Part shown: one piece after another, positions 9,047 through 17,679 of the stretch
Numbering within the stretch: the first letter of the stretch is position 1
How the letters are laid out: each line of letters begins with the position of its first letter
Position numbers and translations under genes: made by a program
Notes under the pieces: generated by a model
The model's input: only the letters and a program-made list of their open reading frames with translations
Database searches by the model: none
What the model was told of the DNA's origin: nothing
Assembly (NCBI GenBank): GCA_023433405.1
Contig: JAEZCT010000048.1
Location: 1-64,000, forward strand
Reading direction: 5' to 3'
DNA length: 64,000 bases
Source: Bacillota bacterium
GTDB lineage: Bacteria; Bacillota; Clostridia; Oscillospirales; Ruminococcaceae

Positions 9047-11788
9047 ATGGCTATAGCCAGGATGAAGCTTGTTAATATTGACGGCGACGTCCGGCAGCTT
9101 GACGCTGCCGTCCTCAAATGCTCGTACGGGAATAATTTTCATCCCGAACAGGCATCCATGTATTACGAATGCATGGGGGCTATCTCCACATACAACGAAG
9201 AGAATCCGTACACATCTCTTTTGCGCAAGATCACCGAGATCGGTGTCCACGCGGGGTTTGACCTCGAGGACGCGCATGGGTACAACACCTTTACCTTGAA
9301 CTACATTGCGGATCTTCCCCAAAAGATTCGCAGCATCAAAAGTCATTCGCACGAGGTGCGTCTGCTGATTGAGGAGGTTGAGGGGAAAAAGATTGAGCAT
9401 AGCGACATCTATCTCTGCGACAGCCTTAAATTCCGTTTTGGTCGTATGCCCCTGAAAACCTATAAAAAGGTGAAAAACGATTCGGGAAAAAACTACCTGT
9501 TTTACCCTTTGCAAACAGACAAAGGCTATGAATGGGGCGTTTACATCACCGCAAAAAGCGCTGCTAAGGCGGTGGATAAGTATTTTTACGCCCTTAACTT
9601 TGAGCGCATTGGTGTGCCGCGGGATATTTTTATAAACCCCGACGGCTACCAAAAACGCGGCAATAACGATGTAAGGATTGACCGCGCGCAGCTGCTGGAG
9701 GACCTTGAGAAATTTGACCAGGAGGTTCTGGCACTGGGCGAGCGCAAGAACGATCTCTCCGAGCGCATTGCCCGCAATGAGCAGACCCTTATCCAGCTCA
9801 ACCACATTGAGGGGCTGGATATCCCCTTTGACGAGATTTTTTCCTGTAAGTTTATTAAAATCCGCTTCGGGCGGCTGCCCGTAGACAGCTTTAACAAGCT
9901 CACCTACTACGAGGATAAGCCCTTTATCTTTTATACCTTTGATAACGACGACGAATACTACTGGGGCGTATATTTTGTGCCCAGCGCCTATTCCGTCGAG
10001 TGCGACTCTATCTTTAACTCCCTGTACTTCGAGCGGCTGTATATTCCAGATACCGTTCACGGCACGCCGGAGCAGTCCCGCGCGCAGATTACCAAGACCC
10101 TGCGGGAGGATAAGAGCGAGCTTGCCGATGTGCTTGGCGAATTAAAGGCCACCGTCAACCGCCGCAAGCTGTATTACTACGAAATGTATGCGCAGGTATC
10201 GTTTTTAAGCGATTCCTTTGAGATGCGCCGTTTTATTTCGGTGATAGACAACACCTTTCACATCGTCGGCTTTGTGCCGGATAAGGAAGCCATGTCATTT
10301 AAGAGCAGCTTTGAGGACCTGGAGGGCGTAACCGCCACCGTTAAGCCGGTGGAAAGCGATACGCGCTTTGCTCCCCCCACTAAGCTCAAAAACAACCGGT
10401 TCTTTAAGCCCTTTGAGATGTTTGTGGGCATGTTCGGCGTTCCTTCCTATTCCGACCTTGACCCTACTACCTTTGTGGGCATTACCTACACCCTGCTGTT
10501 CGGCCTGATGTTCGGCGACGTGGGGCAGGGCTTGTGTGTCGCCCTCTTGGGTTTTGTTCTGTGGAAAACCAAGCGGATGGCTCTTGGGCGCATTATGGAG
10601 CGCATTGGCATCTCCTCCGCTATATTCGGCGTGTTCTACGGCTCGGTGTTCGGCTATGAGCACCTGCTTGACCCCTTTTACAAAAATGTATTTGGGCTTG
10701 AGCATAAGCCCGTTGAGGTGCTTGCCCCCGAGATGACCAACTATATCCTCATTGGGGCAATCGCAATCGGTGTTTTAATTATTGTCATCGCAATCACCAT
10801 TAATGTTATCATGGGCTTTAAGCAAAAGAAGCTTTCCCGGTCGCTGTTAAGTCCCAACGGGCTTGCGGGACTGGTAATGTACTGCACGGTGCTTTTGGGC
10901 GCCGCGCTGACGCTTGTATATAACATTAACATCTTTACCCCGCCGGTCATTATTTTGTGCGTAGTGGTGCCGCTGCTGCTCATCTTTTTACGCGAGCCCC
11001 TTACAAAGGCGCTTAAAAAGAACGGTGTGAAGTACCGCAAGAAGCTAAAGCCGGAGGATGAGCCCATCTCGGTTTGCCGCGCCCTCAGAGGCGAGGATGT
11101 CAATACCCCCATCCGCGAGCTTTTGGATTGCTCCTTTTTAACGGCTCGCTTCGGGCGGCTCCCCCGGGAGAACTTTGAAAAGCTGCGCTACTACGACGAG
11201 CGCCTGTTTTTGTTTTATGTAACCGAGCAGGATGACAGCTATTTTTGGGGTGTCTACTTTACCCCCGCCGCCTCCCTGCGGGAAGCGGACAGCATCTTTA
11301 ACTCCCTGTACTTCGAGCGGCTGCGTCTGCCCTCCGACCTCACCGAGCTTTCGGATGAGACACTGGCGGATATCAGCAAGCTGATGGAGCGCGGGCTTGC
11401 CGAAGCCAAAAAGGCAAGCAGCACAAACAAGAAGGAGCACCACGAGGAAGGCATCGGCTCGTTTATTATCGAGAACTTCTTTGAGCTGTTTGAGGTTGTG
11501 CTAAGCTTTATTACCAACACCATGTCGTTTTTGCGTGTGGGCGGGTTTATACTCAGCCATGCGGGCATGATGGCGGTGGTTATGACGCTTGCCGAAATGG
11601 TTGGCACCGGCGCTTCCCCTGTTGTGGTTGTGTTTGGCAACCTCTTTGTTATGGCGCTGGAGGGACTCATCGTGGGCATTCAGGTGTTAAGGCTTGAGTT
11701 TTACGAAATGTTCAGCCGCTTCTTTGTGGGCGACGGCAAGCCGTTTACCCCCATCTCTGTGGGCATTGCCGGACAGGATAACGAGTAG
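9047..11788 (+). CDS. ntpI: V-type ATPase subunit I (subunit a), enlarged by a third alpha/beta module
   Basis: 913 aa, well above the roughly 650 aa usual for bacterial subunit I. This stator protein forms the ion half-channels against the c-ring. The cytosolic N-terminal half has two related modules at about residues 120-195 and 261-335, each with the pattern RFGR(M/L)P...WGVY...FERL. Membrane helices start near residue 474. A third module (about 691-763) lies after the helix ending near 648 and before the helical pair that holds the channel arginines: Arg830 in NTMSFLRVGGF and Arg882 in QVLRLEFYEMF. Modules 2 and 3 share an identical 30-nt run at 10010-10039 and 11294-11323, so the extra copy seems to come from internal duplication or gene conversion. 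All landmark membrane motifs are intact, so the protein should be functional. Confidence 0.93.
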   Translation: MAIARMKLVNIDGDVRQLDAAVLKCSYGNNFHPEQASMYYECMGAISTYNEENPYTSLLRKITEIGVHAGFDLEDAHGYNTFTLNYIADLPQKIRSIKSHSHEVRLLIEEVEGKKIEHSDIYLCDSLKFRFGRMPLKTYKKVKNDSGKNYLFYPLQTDKGYEWGVYITAKSAAKAVDKYFYALNFERIGVPRDIFINPDGYQKRGNNDVRIDRAQLLEDLEKFDQEVLALGERKNDLSERIARNEQTLIQLNHIEGLDIPFDEIFSCKFIKIRFGRLPVDSFNKLTYYEDKPFIFYTFDNDDEYYWGVYFVPSAYSVECDSIFNSLYFERLYIPDTVHGTPEQSRAQITKTLREDKSELADVLGELKATVNRRKLYYYEMYAQVSFLSDSFEMRRFISVIDNTFHIVGFVPDKEAMSFKSSFEDLEGVTATVKPVESDTRFAPPTKLKNNRFFKPFEMFVGMFGVPSYSDLDPTTFVGITYTLLFGLMFGDVGQGLCVALLGFVLWKTKRMALGRIMERIGISSAIFGVFYGSVFGYEHLLDPFYKNVFGLEHKPVEVLAPEMTNYILIGAIAIGVLIIVIAITINVIMGFKQKKLSRSLLSPNGLAGLVMYCTVLLGAALTLVYNINIFTPPVIILCVVVPLLLIFLREPLTKALKKNGVKYRKKLKPEDEPISVCRALRGEDVNTPIRELLDCSFLTARFGRLPRENFEKLRYYDERLFLFYVTEQDDSYFWGVYFTPAASLREADSIFNSLYFERLRLPSDLTELSDETLADISKLMERGLAEAKKASSTNKKEHHEEGIGSFIIENFFELFEVVLSFITNTMSFLRVGGFILSHAGMMAVVMTLAEMVGTGASPVVVVFGNLFVMALEGLIVGIQVLRLEFYEMFSRFFVGDGKPFTPISVGIAGQDNE

Positions 11789-11800
11789 CCCTTAATATCC

Positions 11801-11821
11801 AAAAGGAGAAATCCTTTTTTT
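11801..11821 (+). other. Intercistronic hairpin with U-run between ntpI and ntpK
   Basis: AAAAGGA, GAAA tetraloop, TCCTTTT followed by further T residues. The stem is 7 bp and AT-rich, so it is weaker than a normal terminator. It sits just ahead of the c-ring gene and could be an RNA processing or stability element that raises ntpK mRNA relative to upstream genes. That role is inference. Confidence 0.45.
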
Positions 11822-11869
11822 AAACGGATAGATATTTGCTTTTTTCTGATTTATTAGGAGGAAATGACC

Positions 11870-12310
11870 ATGAATGTTATCGTTTATCTGTTGCCGCTTT
11901 TGGCTGTCATTCTGTTGTTTATGCCCCTTGTGCCCGTATACACCGGCGTTACCACCGGCGTTAAGGCAAAACGCGCCGTTCGTTTTCACATCGCCGCCTT
12001 TTTTGGCGTATGCCTGCTTGCCGTTTTATTCCCCATGGGCGGCATGTTAAGCGCCGCCGATACCGCGGAAGCCGCCGGCGCTGCCGCCGCTTCCTCCGCC
12101 GGTCTTGGCTTTATTGCCGCGGCGCTTGTTACCGGCCTTTCGGCCATCGGCGCGGGTATTGCCGTTGCCGCCGCCGCCCCCGCCGCCATCGGCGCGTGCT
12201 CCGAGGATCCGAAGTCCTTCGGTCGCTCCATCATCTTTGTTGCGCTGGGCGAAGGCGTTGCGCTGTACGGTCTGTTAATCTCCATCCTCATCCTCAATAA
12301 GATTCCCTAA
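11870..12310 (+). CDS. ntpK: V-type ATPase subunit K (c-ring proteolipid)
   Basis: 146 aa, four predicted membrane helices (about residues 3-22, 40-60, 80-104, 118-143). The last two form the rotor hairpin: an Ala/Gly-rich helix, the polar loop GACSEDPKSFGR, and the ion-carrying Glu in VALGEGVALYGLL. The first two helices do not look like a duplicated c hairpin, unlike Enterococcus NtpK. Position +1 after the Glu is Gly, where the sodium-binding F-type ring of Ilyobacter has Ser, and no Gln is seen in the preceding helix, so sodium specificity cannot be assumed. Start at 11870 lies 7 nt after a perfect AGGAGG; the ATG at 11864 is too close to it. The strong ribosome site suits a subunit needed in many copies. 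Confidence 0.92.
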   Translation: MNVIVYLLPLLAVILLFMPLVPVYTGVTTGVKAKRAVRFHIAAFFGVCLLAVLFPMGGMLSAADTAEAAGAAAASSAGLGFIAAALVTGLSAIGAGIAVAAAAPAAIGACSEDPKSFGRSIIFVALGEGVALYGLLISILILNKIP

Positions 12311-12365
12311 GCCTAAAGCCTGATTTTCGTACTTATCGCATCAAGAAGGGGAGGCGTGTTGGGGG

Positions 12366-12674
12366 ATGAAGTTCTTTGTTATAAGCGATAATGTGGATAC
12401 CTTTCTTGGCCTGCGCTTTGCGGGTATGGAGGGTGTTGTGGTACACGAGCCGCACGAGGTGGAGTCCCAGCTTAAAAAGGCGGCGGACGACCCTGAGATT
12501 GGTGTCGTGCTCATGACCGAAAAGCTGCTTGCTCTTTGCCCGGCGCTTGTGTACGACATTAAGCTAAACCGCCGCCGCCCCTTAATTGCCACCGTACCCG
12601 ACCGGCACGGCGCGGGACGGGTGGGCGATACCATCGGGCGTTATGTGCGCGAGGCCATCGGTCTGAAGGTATAG
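12366..12674 (+). CDS. ntpG: V-type ATPase subunit F
   Basis: 102 aa, the normal length. Subunit F binds subunit D to form the central rotor shaft. The N-terminus MKFFVISDNVDTFLGLRFAG and the central segment GVVLMTEKL followed by PLIATVPD are the family pattern of a small Rossmann-like fold. It follows ntpK by 55 bp with a GGGGAGG ribosome site upstream. Called ntpG following Enterococcus naming, in which NtpG is the F subunit. Confidence 0.9.
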   Translation: MKFFVISDNVDTFLGLRFAGMEGVVVHEPHEVESQLKKAADDPEIGVVLMTEKLLALCPALVYDIKLNRRRPLIATVPDRHGAGRVGDTIGRYVREAIGLKV

Positions 12675-12834
12675 CCGTCGTCCGTTTTGCATAGGCTGCG
12701 AAGCTTGCGCAAGGGCTCTTTTAACTCTGTAAATAAAATATGTAATTGATTTGTTTGGGTTTCTGCTAAATCTGCCCGTCGGGCGCCTTTGTGCTTTGCG
12801 CGGCAGAATAGAATCCGATTTTGGAGGCGTTACT

Positions 12835-13422
12835 ATGGCAAGGCTTGAGGAAAAGCTCGAACGCTTTGAGCAGGCCGTCATGGCTCAGGCGATGGAAAAA
12901 TCGCAGAATATCTTGCATACCATGGACGAGATTAAGAAAAATGAGATCTCCTCCGCTGAAAATTCAGCGCTCTCCAGCGCTTATGAGCTCATACAAGGGG
13001 AGGTCTCCGATATTACATCGGGTTCCGCCAGAGAGATTTCACAAAAACGGCTGAAGCAAAAGCAGGAGTACCTGCTGCGCCGTGCCTCGTATGAGCGTCA
13101 GGTGTTTGGCGCGGTGCGGCGGCGGCTCATTGCCTATACAGGCACTGACGACTATGCCCGGTATTTAAGCGCATCGGCTAAAAGCCTTGCGGCAGATTAC
13201 GCGGGCAAGGACGTAACGCTTACGCTTAAAACCGCCCACAGTGCCTACGAGCCGCTGGTGCGGGAGAGCTTTGGCGCGCCCTGCACGGTTACGCTTAGCG
13301 ACACGCTGGCTATTGGCGGCCTTATGCTTACCGATAACCAAAACGGCTATGTGGTGGACTTAAGCCTTGACGCACGCCTAAGCGACCAACGCGACTGGTT
13401 TTACCAAAACTGCAAACTGTGA
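12835..13422 (+). CDS. ntpE: V-type ATPase subunit E
   Basis: 195 aa. Peripheral-stalk subunit: an N-terminal long helix (about residues 1-100, rich in Glu, Lys, Gln) that pairs with the G/H subunit, then a small C-terminal domain that contacts the A3B3 head. The N-terminal heptads (LEEKLERFEQAVMAQAMEKS) and the C-terminal segment DTLAIGGLMLTDNQNGYVVD fit the family. ATG 12835 follows GGAGG by 8 nt; the reading frame extends 28 codons upstream without a ribosome site. The 160-bp gap before it holds nothing recognisable. Confidence 0.88.
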   Translation: MARLEEKLERFEQAVMAQAMEKSQNILHTMDEIKKNEISSAENSALSSAYELIQGEVSDITSGSAREISQKRLKQKQEYLLRRASYERQVFGAVRRRLIAYTGTDDYARYLSASAKSLAADYAGKDVTLTLKTAHSAYEPLVRESFGAPCTVTLSDTLAIGGLMLTDNQNGYVVDLSLDARLSDQRDWFYQNCKL

Positions 13423-13467
13423 CGAAACCGATTATTTTCGATTCCCAACCGAAAGGGATGACTTTAC

Positions 13468-15216
13468 ATGAATAACGTGATCTATTCCATAAATGGCCCC
13501 GTCGTCACAGTTCGCGACACCACCGATTTCTCGATGCTTGAGATGGTGTATGTGGGCGAGAAGCGTCTGGTTGGCGAGGTAATTTCAATTACAACGGCGG
13601 CGACCACGATTCAGGTTTACGAGGTAACCACCGGCCTTCGCCCCGGCGAGCCGGTAACCCCCACCCGCAGCCCGATGAGTGTGCTGCTGGGCCCGGGTAT
13701 TCTAAGCAATATCTTTGACGGCATCGAGCGCCCCCTGCGCGCCTTAGAGCGTGAAACCGGCGCGTTTATCGGCGAAGGCTGCAACGTGCTGGCGCTGGAT
13801 GACACCCGCAAGTGGGATATTACCGTCACCGTGAAAACCGGTGATAGGCTGGCCGGCGGGCAGGTTTACGCCACCTGCCAGGAGACCCCCGTCATAGAGC
13901 ACCGCCTTATGGTTCTGCCCGGTTTGTCGGGTACCGTAACCTGGGCGGCCCCAAGCGGCGGGTACACTCTAAACGACACCATCGTAACGCTGACGGATGA
14001 CGACGGCAAGGAACACGCGCTGACGCTGTGCCAGAAATGGCCCATCCGTTCCGCGCGCCCCGTAAAGGAGCGCCTGCCTATCACTAAGCCTCTGATTACG
14101 GGGCAGCGCATTATCGATACGCTGTTTCCCATTGCCAAGGGCGGTACGGCGGCTATCCCTGGCGGCTTTGGCACCGGCAAAACCATGACCCAGCACCAGC
14201 TGGCAAAATGGTGCGACGCGGATATTATTGTATACATCGGCTGCGGCGAGCGCGGCAACGAGATGACCCAGGTGCTGGAGGAGTTTGCGGAGCTTATCGA
14301 CCCCCGCACCGGCAAGGCGCTAACCGACCGCACGGTGCTTATCGCCAACACCTCCAATATGCCCGTGGCGGCGCGCGAGGCGTCCATTTACACCGGCATA
14401 ACCCTTGCCGAATACTACCGCGATATGGGCTACCATGTGGCCATAATGGCCGATTCCACCTCCCGCTGGGCGGAGGCTCTGCGCGAAATCTCGGGACGTC
14501 TTGAGGAAATGCCCGCGGAGGAAGGCTTTCCCGCCTATCTGCCGTCGCGTCTTTCCCAGTTCTACGAGCGCGCGGGCGACATGATTGCGCTGTGCGGCGA
14601 GGAGGGCTCGGTATCGGTTATCGGCGCGGTTTCCCCCCAGGGCGCGGATTTTTCCGAGCCGGTTACCCAGAATACCAAGCGCTTTGTGCGCTGCTTCTGG
14701 GCGCTTGATAAATCCCTCGCCTATGCGCGCCACTATGCCGCCATTAACTGGACCACCAGCTACAGCGAGTACATTGAGGACCTCTCAAAATGGTACGGCG
14801 AAAATGTGGATCGCAGCTTTTTAAAGCGCCGGCAGGAGATTGCCACGCTGCTGCAGGAGGAAAACAAGCTTCTTGAGATTGTAAAGCTCATAGGCTCGGA
14901 TGTACTGCCAGATGACCAGAAGCTGATTATTGAGATTGCCCGCGTTATTCGCGTAGGCTTTTTACAGCAAAACGCCTTTCATAAGGAAGACACCTATGTG
15001 CCTATGACCAAGCAGCTTAAGATGATGGAGGTTATTTTGCACCTGTACCATCAGGCTCACGGGCTGGTTGTCAGGGGAATTCCGGTGCGCCTTGTGGCGG
15101 AGACCGGCCTGTTTGAGAAGCTGATTAAGATGAAATACGATATCCCAAACAACAGGCTCGACCTGTTTGACGGCTATTATGCCGATATCGACAGTGTCCT
15201 GCGGGAGATTAAATAA
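13468..15216 (+). CDS. ntpA: V-type ATPase catalytic subunit A
   Basis: 582 aa, typical for subunit A. It hydrolyses (or makes) ATP at the A/B interfaces. Walker A is GGFGTGKT at about residues 232-239; the non-homologous A-specific insert (about residues 115-190, MVLPGLSGTV) is present, as are the arm ERGNEMTQVLEEF and MADSTSRWAEALREISGRL, which are hallmark A-subunit boxes. Strong AAAGGGA ribosome site. It forms the hexameric head with NtpB, encoded next. Confidence 0.97.
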   Translation: MNNVIYSINGPVVTVRDTTDFSMLEMVYVGEKRLVGEVISITTAATTIQVYEVTTGLRPGEPVTPTRSPMSVLLGPGILSNIFDGIERPLRALERETGAFIGEGCNVLALDDTRKWDITVTVKTGDRLAGGQVYATCQETPVIEHRLMVLPGLSGTVTWAAPSGGYTLNDTIVTLTDDDGKEHALTLCQKWPIRSARPVKERLPITKPLITGQRIIDTLFPIAKGGTAAIPGGFGTGKTMTQHQLAKWCDADIIVYIGCGERGNEMTQVLEEFAELIDPRTGKALTDRTVLIANTSNMPVAAREASIYTGITLAEYYRDMGYHVAIMADSTSRWAEALREISGRLEEMPAEEGFPAYLPSRLSQFYERAGDMIALCGEEGSVSVIGAVSPQGADFSEPVTQNTKRFVRCFWALDKSLAYARHYAAINWTTSYSEYIEDLSKWYGENVDRSFLKRRQEIATLLQEENKLLEIVKLIGSDVLPDDQKLIIEIARVIRVGFLQQNAFHKEDTYVPMTKQLKMMEVILHLYHQAHGLVVRGIPVRLVAETGLFEKLIKMKYDIPNNRLDLFDGYYADIDSVLREIK

Positions 15217-15245
15217 CGCGTCCTCTGTTCGGGCTTCGTCCTTCA

Positions 15246-15302
15246 CGTTGCAAAGCAACGCCTTAATTTTCAAAGCGGTTTTATGTTCCTTCGGGGCATA
15301 AA
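15246..15302 (+). other. Two intercistronic hairpins between ntpA and ntpB
   Basis: CGTTGC-AAA-GCAACG (15246-15260), then TTTATGTTCC-TTCG-GGGCATAAA (15280-15302), the latter with a very stable UUCG-type tetraloop and one bulge. Neither is followed by a proper U-run, so they are not terminators. They could protect or process the mRNA between the two head subunits; that role is inferred. Confidence 0.45.
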
Positions 15303-15327
15303 GCCCGGAAGGGACATGGGTCTATCT

Positions 15328-16731
15328 ATGAATACCCAACTGACAGGTTTAAGCGAAATAAACGGCCCGCTGGTTGTGCTTGACAACGTGCCGACGGTAA
15401 GCTATGACGAAATTGTGGAGCTTAAGCTCACAAGCGGTGAGATACGCACCGGCCGCGTGGTGCAAATAAACGGGCACCGGGCGGTAATACAGGTGTTTGA
15501 GGGCACCCGCGATATTTCGCTGACCAACACCACCACCCGCCTGACCGGGCACCCCATGGAGCTTGCGGTCTCCAAGGAGCTTTTGGGGCGCATCTTTAAT
15601 GGCGTGGGCCGCCCCATTGACGGGCTGGGGGAGATTTACTACGATAAGAAGCTGGATATTAACGGCAAGCCGCTTAATCCGGTTTCCCGCGTATACCCCC
15701 GCAACTACATCCGCACCGGCATTTCTTCCATTGATGCGCTCATCACCCTCATCCGCGGGCAAAAGCTGCCCATCTTTTCCGGCTCGGGTATGAGCCACAA
15801 CAAGCTGGCGGTGCAGATCGTGCGCCAGGCACAGATTGCCGAGCAGGAGGGCGCGGGCTTTTGCGTCGTATTCGCCGCCATGGGCGTAAAGAACGACGTG
15901 GCCGATTTCTTCCGCCGCTCCTTTGAGGAAAGCGGCGTTTTGGAAAAGGTGGTTATGTTCCTTAACCTCTCCAACGACCCCATCATCGAGCGTATTCTCA
16001 CCCCCCGCTGCGCGCTCACCGCCGCCGAGTACCTTGCCTATGAGCATGGGATGCATGTGCTGGTTATTATGTCGGATATCACCTCCTACGCCGAGGCGCT
16101 GCGTGAGTTCTCCTCCTCTAAGGGTGAGATTCCCGGGCGCAAGGGCTACCCGGGCTACCTGTACTCCGACCTTGCTTCGCTTTACGAGCGCGCGGGCATT
16201 GTCAAGGGCAAGGGCGGCTCGGTTACGCAGATACCCATCCTCACCATGCCCAACGACGATATCACACACCCGGTGCCCGACCTAACCGGTTACATCACCG
16301 AGGGGCAGATTGTGCTTGACCGGGGTCTTGACCAGGCCGGCGTTTACCCTTCCATCTCGGTGCTGCCCTCCCTCTCCCGTCTGATGAAGGACGGTATCGG
16401 TGCTGGCTACACGCGTGAGGATCACTCCGCCGTCGCAAACCAGCTCTTCGCAAGCTACGCAAGGGTGCAGGATGCCCGCGCGCTTGCCTCGGTTATCGGC
16501 GAGGAGGAGCTTTCTCCGGTGGATAAGCGCTATATGGAGTTTGGCCAGCAGTTTGAGCGGCACTTTATCACCCAGCGCTTTGACGATAACCGCTCCATCG
16601 AGCAAACGCTGGATCTTGGCTGGAAGCTCTTGTCCCTTTTGCCCCGCGAGGAGCTTGACCGCCTGGATAACGAGGTTGTGGAGAAGCACTACAACGAACA
16701 CGCAGCAGAGGAATTTAGAGGTGAACGCTGA
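15328..16731 (+). CDS. ntpB: V-type ATPase subunit B
   Basis: About 467 aa. Non-catalytic head subunit. As expected for B subunits there is no GxxGxGKT Walker A; the equivalent region reads PIFSGSGMSHNKLAVQI. Also present are SLYERAG and the arginine-bearing segment LPSLSRLMKDGIG, which reaches into the catalytic site of subunit A. The start is ambiguous: ATG at 15316 (1-3 nt after GGAAGGGA) or 15328 (giving MNTQLTGLSEINGPL, closest to family starts). It overlaps ntpD by one base (TGATG), so their translation is coupled. Confidence 0.96.
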   Translation: MNTQLTGLSEINGPLVVLDNVPTVSYDEIVELKLTSGEIRTGRVVQINGHRAVIQVFEGTRDISLTNTTTRLTGHPMELAVSKELLGRIFNGVGRPIDGLGEIYYDKKLDINGKPLNPVSRVYPRNYIRTGISSIDALITLIRGQKLPIFSGSGMSHNKLAVQIVRQAQIAEQEGAGFCVVFAAMGVKNDVADFFRRSFEESGVLEKVVMFLNLSNDPIIERILTPRCALTAAEYLAYEHGMHVLVIMSDITSYAEALREFSSSKGEIPGRKGYPGYLYSDLASLYERAGIVKGKGGSVTQIPILTMPNDDITHPVPDLTGYITEGQIVLDRGLDQAGVYPSISVLPSLSRLMKDGIGAGYTREDHSAVANQLFASYARVQDARALASVIGEEELSPVDKRYMEFGQQFERHFITQRFDDNRSIEQTLDLGWKLLSLLPREELDRLDNEVVEKHYNEHAAEEFRGER

Positions 16732-17342
16732 TGGCCCAGCAGATATTCCCCACAAAGGGCAACCTGATTGCCGTAAAAAAATCGCTTGCTCTCTCTACGC
16801 TGGGCTACGACCTGCTTGACCGCAAGCGCAATATTCTGGTGCGCGAAATGATGCAGCTGATTGATAAGGCAAACACCCTGGGCGACCAGATTGACGAGGC
16901 GTATACCGAGGCCTACCGCTCCCTGCAGTTTGCAAACCTTGATATGGGCATTGTGGATAACGACGCCCAGGCCATCCCCATCTACAACGGCATTGAGCTT
17001 CGCTCCCGCAGCGTCATGGGGGTGGAGATTCCCCATATTGACCTTGAGCAGGTTTATCTTGAGCCCCATTACGGTTTGTACCACACAAGCTCTCAGCTTG
17101 ATGAGGCATACTCGGCGTTTACAAACCTTTTGCAGCTTACAGCTACCCTCGCCGAGGTGGAAAACAGCGTTTACCGTCTGGCGCAGGCCATTAAAAAGAC
17201 CCAGCGGCGGGCAAACTCGTTAAAGAACATTATTATTCCCCGCTTTCAGGGAGTCGCTAAATATATCTCGGATTATCTGGAGGAAAAGGAGCGCGAGGAG
17301 TTTTCGCGCTTAAAGGTTATAAAAAAGCACGCGGACCAGTAA
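16731..17342 (+). CDS. ntpD: V-type ATPase subunit D
   Basis: 203 aa, the normal length. Central rotor shaft, mostly two long antiparallel helices. The N-terminus FPTKGNLIAVKKSLALSTLGYDLLD and the C-terminal helix AIKKTQRRANSLKNIIIPRF are family signatures. Its start overlaps the ntpB stop (TGATG). Last gene of the V-ATPase operon. Confidence 0.95.
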   Translation: MAQQIFPTKGNLIAVKKSLALSTLGYDLLDRKRNILVREMMQLIDKANTLGDQIDEAYTEAYRSLQFANLDMGIVDNDAQAIPIYNGIELRSRSVMGVEIPHIDLEQVYLEPHYGLYHTSSQLDEAYSAFTNLLQLTATLAEVENSVYRLAQAIKKTQRRANSLKNIIIPRFQGVAKYISDYLEEKEREEFSRLKVIKKHADQ

Positions 17343-17679
17343 AGTTGTGTTTTGGCTCCCCCCCAGAAATAAGACGGATAGAACGTGGCAATGGCGCCGC
17401 ACAGCCTTACTATTTATTATCAACAACCGGAGGGCTTCTATCGATCGAGCACCATCGATGGAGGTTCTCGTTTTGCGCGATCGTCTTAGCCAATATTTTC
17501 AATTTTTCGCATGTCAGCAGCCACGGTTTTCATTATACATACGACCCCTAAGCCTTTAAAAAAGCAATCTCAACGATCTCCCGCGCGACGGCTGCGCTTT
17601 TTGCCGAAACACGGTTTGCTCTTGAGTATTATAAAGTGTATTGAGAGTATATAGCAATGAAGGATAGGAGAAAACAGGA
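17343..17679. other. Intergenic region between ntpD and the antiporter
   Basis: 337 bp. No gene, tRNA or clear terminator was found. Several ATCGAT palindromes occur near 17441-17461 without clear meaning. The antiporter may be read through from the ntp operon or have its own weak promoter near 17622-17650. Confidence 0.35.

Noticed and set aside
8996..10060. 354-aa minus-strand ORF
   Set aside because: Antisense to ntpI, whose frame, motifs and operon context are clear; no ribosome site or family similarity on the minus strand.
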